From: Cryobacterium sp. PH29-G1
GTDB lineage: Bacteria > Actinomycetota > Actinomycetes > Actinomycetales > Microbacteriaceae
NCBI RefSeq assembly: GCF_030063365.1
Contig: NZ_JASISY010000003.1
Coordinates: 62,001 to 126,000 of the forward strand
DNA: 64,000 bases
Direction: 5' to 3'
Position 1 is the first letter of the stretch; each line of letters opens with the position of its first letter. Made by a program: the position numbers and the translations under genes. Below are positions 1 to 7,731 of the stretch, piece after piece. The notes beneath the pieces were generated by a model, which was given only the letters and a program-made list of their open reading frames with translations, was not told where the DNA came from and searched no databases.

Positions 1-28
1 TGGCCATCCAGCTGCATTGACTCCCAAC

Positions 29-2017
29 CTAGTTCGGCATCTCGACATCGTGTTTGGCGAGGCGGGCCAGCCGGGCGTTGTAGGCAACCAACTCGGCGTC
101 GTCGGTGCGGTCAGCCGTGCGATCCAAGCGTCGCGCTACCTTGGTGTCGTCCCGGCTCCACTGCACGGCCACCACAATGGCCAGGGCGATCGTGGGCAGC
201 TCACCCACGCCCCAGGCGATGCCGCCCCCCATCTGCTGGTCAGCAATCGCGCTGAGGCCCCACGTGCGGCCCATGGCACCGAACCAGTCAGCCAACAGCA
301 GGCTCGTGCCCATCATCAGCGCCACGCCGAAGAAGGCGTGGAAGACCATGGTGCCGATGAGGAGCAGGAATCGGAACGCGTAGGGCAACCGGAACGGAAC
401 TGGATCGATCCCGATGATGGACTGCACAAACAGGTAGCCGGTGATGAGAAAGTGCACCGTCATCCACTCGTGCCCGATGTGGTCGGTCGCGGCCCAGCTG
501 AAGAGCGGCGTGTAGTAGAACACCCAGAGCGAACCGGCAAATAGCCCGGCAGCGACGAGCGGATTGGCGACAATGCCGGCGAACTTGGAGTGCACCGCGA
601 TCAGAATCCACTCGCGCGCTCCACGGCTGCCGTCCTTGCGGTTGTGGATGGCTCGCGCCGCCAGGGTCACCGGAGCGCCGGGCACGAGCAGCAACGGAAC
701 CAGCATGGTGAGCATCATGTGCATGAGCATGTGTGCCGAGAACAAGTAGTCAACGTAGACGTTGAGGCCACCGCTCGTGAGATAGAACAAGATCACGAGG
801 CCACTTACCCAGAGCAGCGAACGGTAGATCGGCCATTTATCGCCCCGCCGGTGCAACCGCCAGACGCCGGCCAGGTAGAAGAAGATACCGAAGGCGCAGA
901 ACAGCAGCCAGGCCAGGTCGACGTTCCACTCCGTGAAGTAGCGCGAGAAGGTCAACTCGGGCGGCAACAGCTCCCCGGTGAGCACCTGGGCGGGCGTGGA
1001 CTGCGGAATATCGGTCGCGACGACCTGCGCCACGGGTGTCGCCGTGCGAGCGAGTGCGGCGGCGACACCGGAGGCGAGGCCCATGAAACCCAGCTCGGTG
1101 ACGATGAGCCACCAAAACCAGCGTCCCCGTGCCGGCTCGCTGCGCTCCAGGCGCGTGATGAAGAAGCGTCGTTGCAGAACACCGAACACCCCAAGAGCGC
1201 CGAGGGCGGCGATTTTAACCAACACGAGAACGCCATAGGGGGTGAACAGGTTGTCCCAGGTGCCGATGCGCAGTTGAGCGCTGACAAAGCCGGAGGCGGC
1301 CACGGCGATGAAGGAGATCAACGCGAGCGAGGAATAACGCCCGATCACCGAACGGATGCGGTCGCTATCGAACTGGGTGCGCAGCACGATGATGGTGAGC
1401 AGGCCGCCCAGCCAGATCGCGGCGAAGACGAGGTGCAGCCCGAGGGCCGTGATCGCGGCGTTGTGTCCAGCGGCTCCCGCGGAGTGACCCTGCTGAGCCA
1501 TGGGCAGCAGGGAGGACAGCGCCAGCACGGCGACGAAGACCAGGGCGGTCAGGTTGCGCACGGCGAAGCACAGCACGGTGACGGCGGCGGCGATCAGGGT
1601 TGTCGCGAGCCAGGCCTGCCCCAGTTCGATCTGACTGAAGAACTGCCCGACCGTGGCACTGAATTGATCGCTCATGCTCAGCGGCACGTTGGTGACCTGC
1701 AGGAAGGTCAGAAATCCGGTGACACCGGAGGAGACGGCGAGCAGCGCGGCGGACGCGGCGGCAAAGTCCAGGGCGGTATTGAACTCGCGTTCCTTCGGAC
1801 TGAGCGCGAACAGTGTGAGCACGAGCGACCCGATCGTCCCGGCGGCCGCAACGTTGACGACGAGCTTGGCGAGCGGGAGGCCCCAGCGCACCACCGGTCC
1901 CGGGTCAGCGAGCAGCTGGGCCGCGGCGCCACCGCCAAAGCTCAGAGCGAGAAGGGTGGACAACACAGCGACCAGCAGCAGGGCTGCCGGTCCAAGAACG
2001 CGGACGAGACGGGGCAC
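29..2017 (-). CDS. CopD-CtaG fusion membrane protein (copper import / cytochrome oxidase assembly)
   Basis: A 662-residue polytopic membrane protein that joins two families. The first half (about residues 1-330) is a CopD-type copper resistance domain with repeated hydrophobic helices. The second half (about 350-610) is a caa3-type CtaG domain, seen in the His/Met-rich helix HMLMHMMLTM and the later DHIGHEWMTVHFL segment, which in this family bind copper or haem and assist cytochrome c oxidase assembly. The C-terminus is a charged cytoplasmic tail. The start is GTG with only a weak purine stretch upstream. It is a single gene followed by no visible partner in the window, and the fused architecture is common in actinobacteria. 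Role in copper delivery to the oxidase is inferred from family. Confidence 0.85.
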   Translation of the reverse strand: MPRLVRVLGPAALLLVAVLSTLLALSFGGGAAAQLLADPGPVVRWGLPLAKLVVNVAAAGTIGSLVLTLFALSPKEREFNTALDFAAASAALLAVSSGVTGFLTFLQVTNVPLSMSDQFSATVGQFFSQIELGQAWLATTLIAAAVTVLCFAVRNLTALVFVAVLALSSLLPMAQQGHSAGAAGHNAAITALGLHLVFAAIWLGGLLTIIVLRTQFDSDRIRSVIGRYSSLALISFIAVAASGFVSAQLRIGTWDNLFTPYGVLVLVKIAALGALGVFGVLQRRFFITRLERSEPARGRWFWWLIVTELGFMGLASGVAAALARTATPVAQVVATDIPQSTPAQVLTGELLPPELTFSRYFTEWNVDLAWLLFCAFGIFFYLAGVWRLHRRGDKWPIYRSLLWVSGLVILFYLTSGGLNVYVDYLFSAHMLMHMMLTMLVPLLLVPGAPVTLAARAIHNRKDGSRGAREWILIAVHSKFAGIVANPLVAAGLFAGSLWVFYYTPLFSWAATDHIGHEWMTVHFLITGYLFVQSIIGIDPVPFRLPYAFRFLLLIGTMVFHAFFGVALMMGTSLLLADWFGAMGRTWGLSAIADQQMGGGIAWGVGELPTIALAIVVAVQWSRDDTKVARRLDRTADRTDDAELVAYNARLARLAKHDVEMPN

Positions 2018-2096
2018 CAGCCCAGCTTATTCGCCCAGCCCGGGACATCCGTCGCCCCAACGCGTCGTCGCCCCGAGAAACGCACGCCGCGGGCAC

Positions 2097-2134
2097 AAAA
2101 AAAAGGGGCGCCGACCGTGGTCGACACCCCTTTT
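2097..2134 (-). terminator. Rho-independent terminator of hup
   Basis: On the minus strand a stem AAAAGGGGTGTCG pairs with CGGCGCCCCTTTT with minor mismatches and is followed by a run of T. It lies just after the HU stop codon and before the CopD-CtaG start. Confidence 0.8.
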
Positions 2135-2145
2135 AGGACTTCAAG

Positions 2146-2433
2146 CTACTTGGCGGCAGCCTTGAGCTTGCTTCCGGCGGTCAGCTTGACGCGGTGGCCG
2201 GCAGCGATGGCGATTTCTTCGCCGGTCTGCGGGTTGCGACCGGTGCGAGCGGCCGTAGCGGTGCGCTCGACTCCCAACCATCCGGGGATGGTGACCTTAC
2301 CGTCATTGGCAACGGTGTCGGCCAGGGTTGCGAAGAAAGCGTTCAGAACGCCATCAACGGCGGCCTGGCTCTGTCCGGAGTCAGCGGCAACCTTGGCAAC
2401 GAGCTCGGTCTTGTTCAGCGACTTGTCAGCCAT
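2146..2433 (-). CDS. hup: HU-family nucleoid DNA-binding protein
   Basis: A 95-residue basic protein with the full HU fold: N-terminal helices (NKTELVAKVA), a dimer core, and the DNA-binding arm with ARTGRNPQTGEEI, the HU/IHF signature. It compacts and bends chromosomal DNA as a dimer. Mycobacterial HupB carries a long Lys/Ala-rich tail; here the tail is only a few residues (KLKAAAK), so this is the short form. A strong GGAGGA ribosome site sits seven bases before the ATG. The gene stands alone, with its own terminator downstream. Confidence 0.95.
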   Translation of the reverse strand: MADKSLNKTELVAKVAADSGQSQAAVDGVLNAFFATLADTVANDGKVTIPGWLGVERTATAARTGRNPQTGEEIAIAAGHRVKLTAGSKLKAAAK

Positions 2434-2733
2434 TGAGTGTCCTCCTCGGACCTTCGTCTGTGTTAACAGCGATATTCGTTATACGGATGTTTCTCGAAAG
2501 AGAAGCCCCGCCGGTCGGATCGACCGAGTTGAAATCTAGCATTGATCCGCCAAGAACCCCGGATTTACGGCGTTTTCGGGCCAGTTCGGAGCAGTTTCAC
2601 CGTCTGGAGCACCCGATTTTCGCTCTCAGGCGAATCCTCGGGGAAACAAAACGGGATGTCGACCGAAGCCGACATCCCGTTTGGATGTTTCAGAGGCCGT
2701 CAAAGCTCGCGCTTCAACGGCTGCCAGAAGGAG
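2434..2733. other. 300-base gap between hup and rpsN: hup promoter side and rpsN terminator
   Basis: No gene is visible. On the hup side a minus-strand TATAAC (2478-2483) could be a -10 element about 45 bases before the hup ATG, but no good -35 hexamer accompanies it. The other end holds the rpsN terminator. Confidence 0.5.
2643..2682 (-). terminator. Terminator of the rpmB-rpmG-rpsN operon
   Basis: A 13-base stem AAACGGGATGTCG / CGACATCCCGTTT with a short loop, followed on the minus strand by TTTTGTTT. It lies about 50 bases after the rpsN stop. Confidence 0.85.
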
Positions 2734-3039
2734 TTACCAGCTGGACTTGGTGATGCCGGGCAGCTCGCCGCGGTGCGCCATGTCGCGAAACCGTACACGC
2801 GAGATGCCGAACTTGGAGAGGTGGCCACGGGGACGACCGTCAACGGCGTCACGGTTGCGCAGGCGCACCGGGCTCGCGTTGCGCGGCAGCTTCTGCAGGC
2901 CCTTGCGAGCGGCTTCACGCGACTCGTCGGTGCCGGCCGGGTCAACCAGGGCCTTCTTCAGCTCAAGGCGCTTGACGGCGTAGCGCTCGACGATGACCTT
3001 GCGCTGGTTGTTCTTGGCAATCATGCTCTTCTTCGCCAT
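2734..3039 (-). CDS. rpsN: 30S ribosomal protein S14, long zinc-independent form
   Basis: A 101-residue S14 with the conserved C-terminal signature [17 protein letters not shown]. The short S14 paralogue (61 residues) binds zinc through two CxxC pairs; this long form has no cysteines, so it is the C-minus type. It assembles into the head of the small subunit. It is the last gene of rpmB-rpmG-rpsN, starting two bases after the rpmG stop. In mycobacteria C-minus paralogues are induced by zinc starvation through Zur; whether a zinc-binding copy exists elsewhere in this genome cannot be seen. Confidence 0.96.
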   Translation of the reverse strand: MAKKSMIAKNNQRKVIVERYAVKRLELKKALVDPAGTDESREAARKGLQKLPRNASPVRLRNRDAVDGRPRGHLSKFGISRVRFRDMAHRGELPGITKSSW

Positions 3040-3041
3040 GT

Positions 3042-3209
3042 TTAGCGCTCCTCACGAAAGTCAACGTGCTTGCGGATAACCGGGTCGTACTTCTTGAGTA
3101 CGAGACGGTCGGGGTTGTTGCGACGGTTCTTCTTGGTTACGTAGGTGTAACCGGTTCCTGCCGTCGAACGAAGCTTGATGATCGGACGGACGTCATGTGC
3201 CTTGGCCAT
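3042..3209 (-). CDS. rpmG: 50S ribosomal protein L33, zinc-independent form
   Basis: A 55-residue reading frame starting [11 protein letters not shown] and ending DFREER, matching bacterial L33 over its whole length. It lacks the CxxC pairs of the zinc-binding form. Its ATG overlaps the rpmB stop codon by one base (TAATG), so translation is probably coupled to rpmB. It lies in a three-gene operon of C-minus ribosomal proteins. Confidence 0.94.
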   Translation of the reverse strand: MAKAHDVRPIIKLRSTAGTGYTYVTKKNRRNNPDRLVLKKYDPVIRKHVDFREER

Positions 3210-3445
3210 TAGATCTTCACCCCACGAGCGAGTACGTCCTTGACGACGGACTCGATACCACGAGCATCAATTACCTTGATGCCCTTTGCGGACAAGGTCA
3301 GTGTGACCTTGCGACGAAGCGACGGCACGTAGTACGTCTTCTTCTGAACGTTCGGGTCGAAACGACGCTTGGTGCGCCGGTGCGAGTGCGAAATGTTGTG
3401 TCCGAAGCCGGGAACAGCTCCGGTCACCTGGCATACAGATGCCAT
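3209..3445 (-). CDS. rpmB: 50S ribosomal protein L28, zinc-independent form
   Basis: A 78-residue L28 with the family signature [25 protein letters not shown] and the long C-terminal half ([11 protein letters not shown]) of the C-minus type; only one cysteine is present. The reading frame stays open upstream, but the ATG at 3445 has a perfect GGAGGAA ribosome site and is where family similarity begins. It is first gene of rpmB-rpmG-rpsN. A small hairpin sits just upstream of the ribosome site. No Zur-type operator is visible in the 150 bases upstream, unlike znuA. Confidence 0.95.
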   Translation of the reverse strand: MASVCQVTGAVPGFGHNISHSHRRTKRRFDPNVQKKTYYVPSLRRKVTLTLSAKGIKVIDARGIESVVKDVLARGVKI

Positions 3446-3461
3446 GATTTCCTCCATTACC

Positions 3462-3479
3462 GAAGGGCGAATGCCCTTC
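3462..3479 (-). promoter_or_regulatory. 5' leader hairpin of rpmB
   Basis: A perfect 7-base stem GAAGGGC / GCCCTTC with a four-base loop ends 16 bases before the rpmB ATG, immediately upstream of the GGAGGAA ribosome site. Ribosomal protein operons are often autoregulated through leader structures; such a role here is inference only. Confidence 0.4.
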
Positions 3480-3600
3480 CCAAGATCCCTTGTCGACGGG
3501 CACAACTCCACATCAGCCCAAGGCTGCAGGGAGAAACGCCCGCAATGTACGCACACAGGCGTAGCAGCTACCTACGCTACTCGAAGCGCTGCGCTGCCGC

Positions 3601-3680
3601 AAATCCAACACTCTGCCGATCCAACACTCTGCCGATCCAACACTCTGCAAATTTCACACTCTGCAAATTTCACACTCTGC
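3601..3680. repeat. Five tandem copies of a 16-bp repeat
   Basis: Five contiguous 16-base units, each ending ACACTCTGC, start at 3601, 3617, 3633, 3649 and 3665. Two sequence classes exist: units 1-3 carry ATCCAACACTCTGC and units 4-5 carry ATTTCACACTCTGC. Sixteen is not a multiple of three, so this is not coding. It lies between the zur stop and the rpmB promoter region. Confidence 0.95.
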
Positions 3681-3696
3681 GAGTGCGGACCGGCGA

Positions 3697-4101
3697 TTAG
3701 AGAGCGGATGCGGCGGCTTGCGCCGTGCACGCGGCGCACAACCCGAAAACGTCCACGACGTGGGCGGCCTCGGTGAACCCATTCTGGGCGGCGACATCCT
3801 TCGCCCACCGCTCGACAGCATCCGCTTCGATCTCGACCGTGAGCCCGCAGTTTCGGCAGATCAGGTGGTGGTGGTGCGCGTTGGTGCTGCACGCACGGTA
3901 CAGGCTCTCGCCGTCGGGCGATTGCAGCGAGTCGGCGTCGCCCTGCGCCGCCAGATCGGCCAGCGCCCGGTAGACCGTGGCCAGCCCAATCGGAGATCCG
4001 CTCGTGTGCAAAGCGGAGTGCAACGCCTGAGCGCTGACGAAGCCGTCGTTCGCGTCGAGCGCGCCCCGCACGGCCTCACGCTGCCAGGTGTTTCGCTTCA
4101 T
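3697..4101 (-). CDS. zur: Fur-family zinc uptake regulator Zur
   Basis: A 134-residue Fur-family repressor. The N-terminal winged helix (about 1-75, with GLATVYRALADL as recognition region) is followed by the metal region HHHH (76-79) and two CxxC pairs (C82/C85 and C122/C125) that form the structural zinc site. Zur binds DNA when zinc is replete and represses uptake genes. Its ATG overlaps the stop codon of the upstream ZnuB permease (ATGA), making it the last gene of znuA-znuC-znuB-znuB-zur, and a Zur-type operator overlaps the operon promoter. This predicts a negative feedback loop. Context makes Zur far likelier than Fur or PerR. Confidence 0.9.
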   Translation of the reverse strand: MKRNTWQREAVRGALDANDGFVSAQALHSALHTSGSPIGLATVYRALADLAAQGDADSLQSPDGESLYRACSTNAHHHHLICRNCGLTVEIEADAVERWAKDVAAQNGFTEAAHVVDVFGLCAACTAQAAASAL

Positions 4102-4949
4102 GCCTTCAACCGTACCGATGTTCGCGATGGTCCGGGTGCATCCGCTTGGCGGTGTGGCCGCAGGGTCTCGGTGAGCCGCCGAAGAACCAGTGCCAGCACA
4201 AACAGGGCAGCCGCCGTCAGGGCGATCGTCGGGCCGGCCGCAACGTCGAGTGAACGCGACAGCAGCACGCCGACCACGCCGGACATCGCGCCGAGCACGG
4301 GGGCGATGACAAACATTTGTTTGGTGGTGCGCGAGACCAATCGGGCCGCCGCGGCCGGGGCCGCGATGAGGGCGATGGCCAGAATGGCTCCCACGGCGGG
4401 CATGGCGGTCACGACCGTGGCAGTGATGAGCACCAGGGTCAGCAATTCGATCGGCCATTCGCGATAGCCGGCGGCGCGAAAACCGTTCACGTCGAAGGTC
4501 GAAAACATGATCTGTCGGCCGAACAGGGCAATGACCAGAACGGCGAGACCGAGCACCACGGCCACCAGCGTGATGTCCTGGTCGGTCACGGTGAGAATGG
4601 ACCCGACGAGGTAGGAGTCAACCTTCACCGGCAGGGAGGGGTTGAGTCCCTGCAACAGCACTCCGAGGGCGAATCCGGCCGTGAGCAGAATGCCCGACGC
4701 AACCTGGTTCCCCTGGCGTTTGACCCGCCCGATCAGTGTCATGATACCCACGATGACCACGCTCGCTACGGCCGCCCCGAGGGGAATGCTCACACCCAGT
4801 ATCGCTGCGCCGACCGCACCGGGAAAGGTGGCGTGGGTGAGGGCCTGGGCAAAGAAGGTGCGCTGGCGCAGCACCACGAGGGTACCCACGAGGCCGCTGA
4901 GCATTCCGATCAGCAGCGCCGCCAGCAGCGCCTGTTCGAAGTAGCCCAT
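4098..4949 (-). CDS. Zinc/manganese ABC transporter permease (second ZnuB-type)
   Basis: A 283-residue ABC-3 family permease with about eight membrane helices; the family signature region THATFPGAVGAAILG is near the N-terminus. The frame is open further upstream, but the true start is the ATG at 4949, which overlaps the stop of the preceding permease (TGATG). It partners with the upstream permease, ZnuC and ZnuA. Having two related but distinct permeases in one operon suggests a heterodimeric channel rather than the usual homodimer. Confidence 0.88.
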   Translation of the reverse strand: MGYFEQALLAALLIGMLSGLVGTLVVLRQRTFFAQALTHATFPGAVGAAILGVSIPLGAAVASVVIVGIMTLIGRVKRQGNQVASGILLTAGFALGVLLQGLNPSLPVKVDSYLVGSILTVTDQDITLVAVVLGLAVLVIALFGRQIMFSTFDVNGFRAAGYREWPIELLTLVLITATVVTAMPAVGAILAIALIAAPAAAARLVSRTTKQMFVIAPVLGAMSGVVGVLLSRSLDVAAGPTIALTAAALFVLALVLRRLTETLRPHRQADAPGPSRTSVRLKA

Positions 4950-5854
4950 CAGCGCGCCACCGGTTCGGCCAGGCGATCCGTGCGGCGTCGTGATCGACGA
5001 GGGCCGCCGATCCGATCCAGAGCGAGCCGTACGATCAGTGCCACCACGTAGCCGGCCACGAGCACGAGCACGACCGTGGCACCGCTTGGCAGATCGACAC
5101 CGCCGTTCACGGATGCCTCGTAGCCCAGCGTGAGACCGATCCAGGCGGCCACGATCGCGAAGCCGGCGGCGACCGGAAAGAGCAGCCACAAGCGATTGGT
5201 CACGAGGCGGGCAACAGCCCCCGGCACGATCAGTACGGCGAGCAGCAGCAGGTTTCCGACCGCACTGCTCGCGGCCACCACCACGAGGGCGATGGCAACG
5301 TTGAGCAGGATATCGAGCACGAGCGGGCGATACCCGGCCGCCGCCGTGCCCTCAAGGTCAAAGGCCCGAAAGACCTGCTCTTTGAGCGTGAAGCCCACAA
5401 TGATCAGCGCCAGGAGGCAGACGACAACGGTCTGGTTGACCTCGGCCGGGCTCACGGTGAGCAGACGTCCGAACAGCAGGGCATCGAGCTGGCCGACGTA
5501 GTTTGTTTCCCGTGAAACCACGATGATTCCCACGCTGAACATCGCGGTGAACACGATGGCGATCGCGGCATCCGAGGTGACCGCACGCCGCACGATCACC
5601 GTGAGTACGACCGCCGCGAGAAGGGCCGCCACCATGGCCCCGACGAACAATCCATCACGACCGCCCCAGACGAACCCGATGGCCACCCCGGGAAAGACCG
5701 CGTGGGTGAGCCCATCGCTGATGAACTCGAGTCCGCGCAGGTTCACGAGCACGCCGACGAGCCCGGCGACGAGGCTGAGCACGACGAGCACGAGCAGGGC
5801 TCGAGCCATGAACGGCAGGTCGAAAGCGGTGATCAGCGGGGTGATGATATCCAC
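4949..5854 (-). CDS. znuB: Zinc/manganese ABC transporter permease (first ZnuB-type)
   Basis: A 301-residue ABC-3 permease with repeated membrane helices and the family motif [15 protein letters not shown] near residue 50, followed by a basic C-terminal tail. It forms the membrane channel of the ZnuABC uptake system together with the next permease. Its ATG at 5854 directly abuts the znuC stop, and its own stop overlaps the next ATG, so the block is translationally coupled. Confidence 0.88.
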   Translation of the reverse strand: MDIITPLITAFDLPFMARALLVLVVLSLVAGLVGVLVNLRGLEFISDGLTHAVFPGVAIGFVWGGRDGLFVGAMVAALLAAVVLTVIVRRAVTSDAAIAIVFTAMFSVGIIVVSRETNYVGQLDALLFGRLLTVSPAEVNQTVVVCLLALIIVGFTLKEQVFRAFDLEGTAAAGYRPLVLDILLNVAIALVVVAASSAVGNLLLLAVLIVPGAVARLVTNRLWLLFPVAAGFAIVAAWIGLTLGYEASVNGGVDLPSGATVVLVLVAGYVVALIVRLALDRIGGPRRSRRRTDRLAEPVAR

Positions 5855-6652
5855 TCAGTGACCGCCATGGCCGGGCACCACGATGGTGTGCTCGTCCATC
5901 TCGACACCGACCGAACCGAACGCCTGCTGCACATTGGCCAGGGTCAGCACCGAATCCCGCGGGCCAAAGGCCACCTGGGCGCCATTGAGCAGCAACACAC
6001 TCTCACACACAGCGCGGGCCAGGTCGAGGTCGTGGGTCGACACGAGCACGGCAACTCCCTGCTGTTTGAGGCGTTTCACGGTCTCGATCAGGGCATCACG
6101 GTTGGCCTGATCGAGCCCGTTGAACGGCTCATCGAGCAGAAGCAAACGCGGGGCGGATGCCACGGCGCGGGCGAGCAGACCGCGCTGCTGCTGGCCGCCG
6201 GAGAGCTCACCGAAGCGAGTTTTCGCGCGGGCGCCGAGCCCGACGGTCTCCAAAGCGTCGGCGACCGCCCGGCGATCAGCCTTGGCCGGCATACGCCACC
6301 AGCCCAGCGAGCGGTAACGGCCCATCATCACGACCTGCTCGAGCGATACCGGAAAGTGCGGGTCGAGCTGGTCAGTCTGCGGAACGTAGCCGATGTATCC
6401 GGCCGGCGGTGGCCATTCGCCGAGCACTTCGATCGTGCCGGACGTGCGGTTGATCAGCCCGAGAACACCCTTGAGCAGGGTGGATTTACCGGACCCGTTT
6501 GGACCGATCAGGGCAACGGCCTCTCCCGCTCGTACCGCGAAGTCGATTCCGGTAAGCGCAGGCTCGGCACCATACGCAAACGACGCCGCCGTCACTCGAA
6601 GAGCGGCGGCAGCATTCGCTGGCGGTGTTTCCTGAGAAGTGTTCTCGATCAC
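5855..6652 (-). CDS. znuC: Zinc/manganese ABC transporter ATPase
   Basis: A 265-residue ATP-binding subunit with all ABC motifs: Walker A GPNGSGKST, signature LSGGQQQR, Walker B LLLLDEP and the switch His in VSTHD. It powers uptake through the two adjacent permeases. It has a His-containing C-terminus (VVPGHGGH). It starts seven bases after the znuA stop and is followed immediately by znuB. Confidence 0.92.
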   Translation of the reverse strand: MIENTSQETPPANAAAALRVTAASFAYGAEPALTGIDFAVRAGEAVALIGPNGSGKSTLLKGVLGLINRTSGTIEVLGEWPPPAGYIGYVPQTDQLDPHFPVSLEQVVMMGRYRSLGWWRMPAKADRRAVADALETVGLGARAKTRFGELSGGQQQRGLLARAVASAPRLLLLDEPFNGLDQANRDALIETVKRLKQQGVAVLVSTHDLDLARAVCESVLLLNGAQVAFGPRDSVLTLANVQQAFGSVGVEMDEHTIVVPGHGGH

Positions 6653-6659
6653 GTGTCAA

Positions 6660-7670
6660 CTATTGCAGGTCGGCGGGCAGCGCAGAGGGTGTGACGCCCC
6701 ACGATTTGAGAATAAGCGTTGCATTGTGCAGCTGCGCCTTGATGTAGGTATCCCCGTCGCTGCCCTCGGGGCCGAGCGAGTCCACGTAGAGTGCATCGTC
6801 GCCGGAGTAGACAGTGACGCCGGCTTCGGTCGCGATCGTCTCCGCGGTTTTCGGGCTGAGCGAGGCTTCAGAGAAGACGGCCGTGACCCCGGTGGCTTTG
6901 ATGGCCGCGACGAGCGCGTCGATCTCGGCGGCGCTCGGCTCGGCGTTGTCGTCGAAGCTCGGAATCACCGAGCCGACATAGTCGATGTTGTATGCCGCCG
7001 TGAAGTAGCCGAGAGCATCATGGTTACTCACGAGCAGACGCTCGCTCTCGGGGACGGTGTCCACATTGGTGCGGATCCAGTCATCGAGGGCGCTGAGCTT
7101 GGCGGTGTAGGCGGTCGCGTTGGCTTCGAAGGAGGCGGCGTTGGCGCTGTCGGCGGTGACGAGGCCGTCCGTGATCGTCTGCACGATGGTCTCGGCATTG
7201 TGCACGTCAGTCCAGATGTGCGGGTCGCCGCCGTCATGAGTGTGCTCGTCGGCGGGCGCATCCGTTTGGGTGGCATCTTCGCCGGCTCCGACATCGGAGA
7301 TGGTGATGCCGGTATCGGCGTCGATCGTGACGCCGTCGAAGCCGGACGCGCCGATGGCGTCGTCCAGCCACTCCTCAAGCCCGACGCCGTTGATCACGAG
7401 CACGTCGGCGGCGCCGAGCGCTGTCAGATCGGCCGCAGACGGGTCATAGCTGTGCGCACTCTGGTTCGGCTGAATCAGCTGGGTGAGTTCGACACCGGTC
7501 GCCGTTCCGATGACATTGCGGGTGAAGTCGGCGACCTGGGTGGTCGTTGCGACGACGGACAAATCCGTGCCCGCGCCGGCGGAGTTACTGCTCGTTTCAG
7601 CCGAACACCCCGACAGTGCGATGGCCACGGACGCGAGGAGTGCGGGAACGACAACGAATTTCTTGTGCAT
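6660..7670 (-). CDS. znuA: Zinc-binding lipoprotein of ZnuABC
   Basis: A 336-residue cluster A-I solute-binding protein. A signal peptide ends in the lipobox LSGC (Cys22), so it is anchored to the outer face of the membrane. The His/Asp-rich loop DEHTHDGGDPHIW is typical of zinc carriers; other metal ligands expected from the family are the His in NQSAHSYDP and an Asp near the C-terminus (SGDDALYVD). It captures extracellular zinc (manganese is the alternative) for ZnuBC. The ATG lies six bases after a -10 hexamer, so the mRNA is probably leaderless, although a GAGGA also sits just before it. Confidence 0.9.
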   Translation of the reverse strand: MHKKFVVVPALLASVAIALSGCSAETSSNSAGAGTDLSVVATTTQVADFTRNVIGTATGVELTQLIQPNQSAHSYDPSAADLTALGAADVLVINGVGLEEWLDDAIGASGFDGVTIDADTGITISDVGAGEDATQTDAPADEHTHDGGDPHIWTDVHNAETIVQTITDGLVTADSANAASFEANATAYTAKLSALDDWIRTNVDTVPESERLLVSNHDALGYFTAAYNIDYVGSVIPSFDDNAEPSAAEIDALVAAIKATGVTAVFSEASLSPKTAETIATEAGVTVYSGDDALYVDSLGPEGSDGDTYIKAQLHNATLILKSWGVTPSALPADLQ

Positions 7671-7676
7671 TCCTCG

Positions 7677-7705
7677 AGACTAGCCTTGTTGATAATGATT
7701 GTCAA
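7677..7705 (-). promoter_or_regulatory. znuA promoter with overlapping Zur operator
   Basis: On the minus strand TTGACA (7700-7705) and TAGTCT (7677-7682) are separated by exactly 17 bases, and the ATG follows TAGTCT after six bases. A near-perfect palindrome TTGACAATCATTATCAA (7689-7705), which matches the Fur/Zur box core TGATAATnATTATCA type, covers the whole -35 element. Repressor binding there would block RNA polymerase. Confidence 0.85.
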
Positions 7706-7731
7706 AACCATCAACGGTCGTTCGGTCGGCC

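Noticed and set aside
590..2539. Long plus-strand frame opposite the CopD-CtaG gene
   Set aside because: Low-complexity residue mix of a reverse-strand GC-rich shadow, while the minus-strand frame has clear membrane domains.
3601..3680. CRISPR-like array
   Set aside because: Units are contiguous with no variable spacers and no cas genes.
5504..5519. parS-like TGTTTCCCGTGAAACC inside the first znuB
   Set aside because: Two mismatches, one in the central CpG-flanking core, far from oriC; chance is likely.
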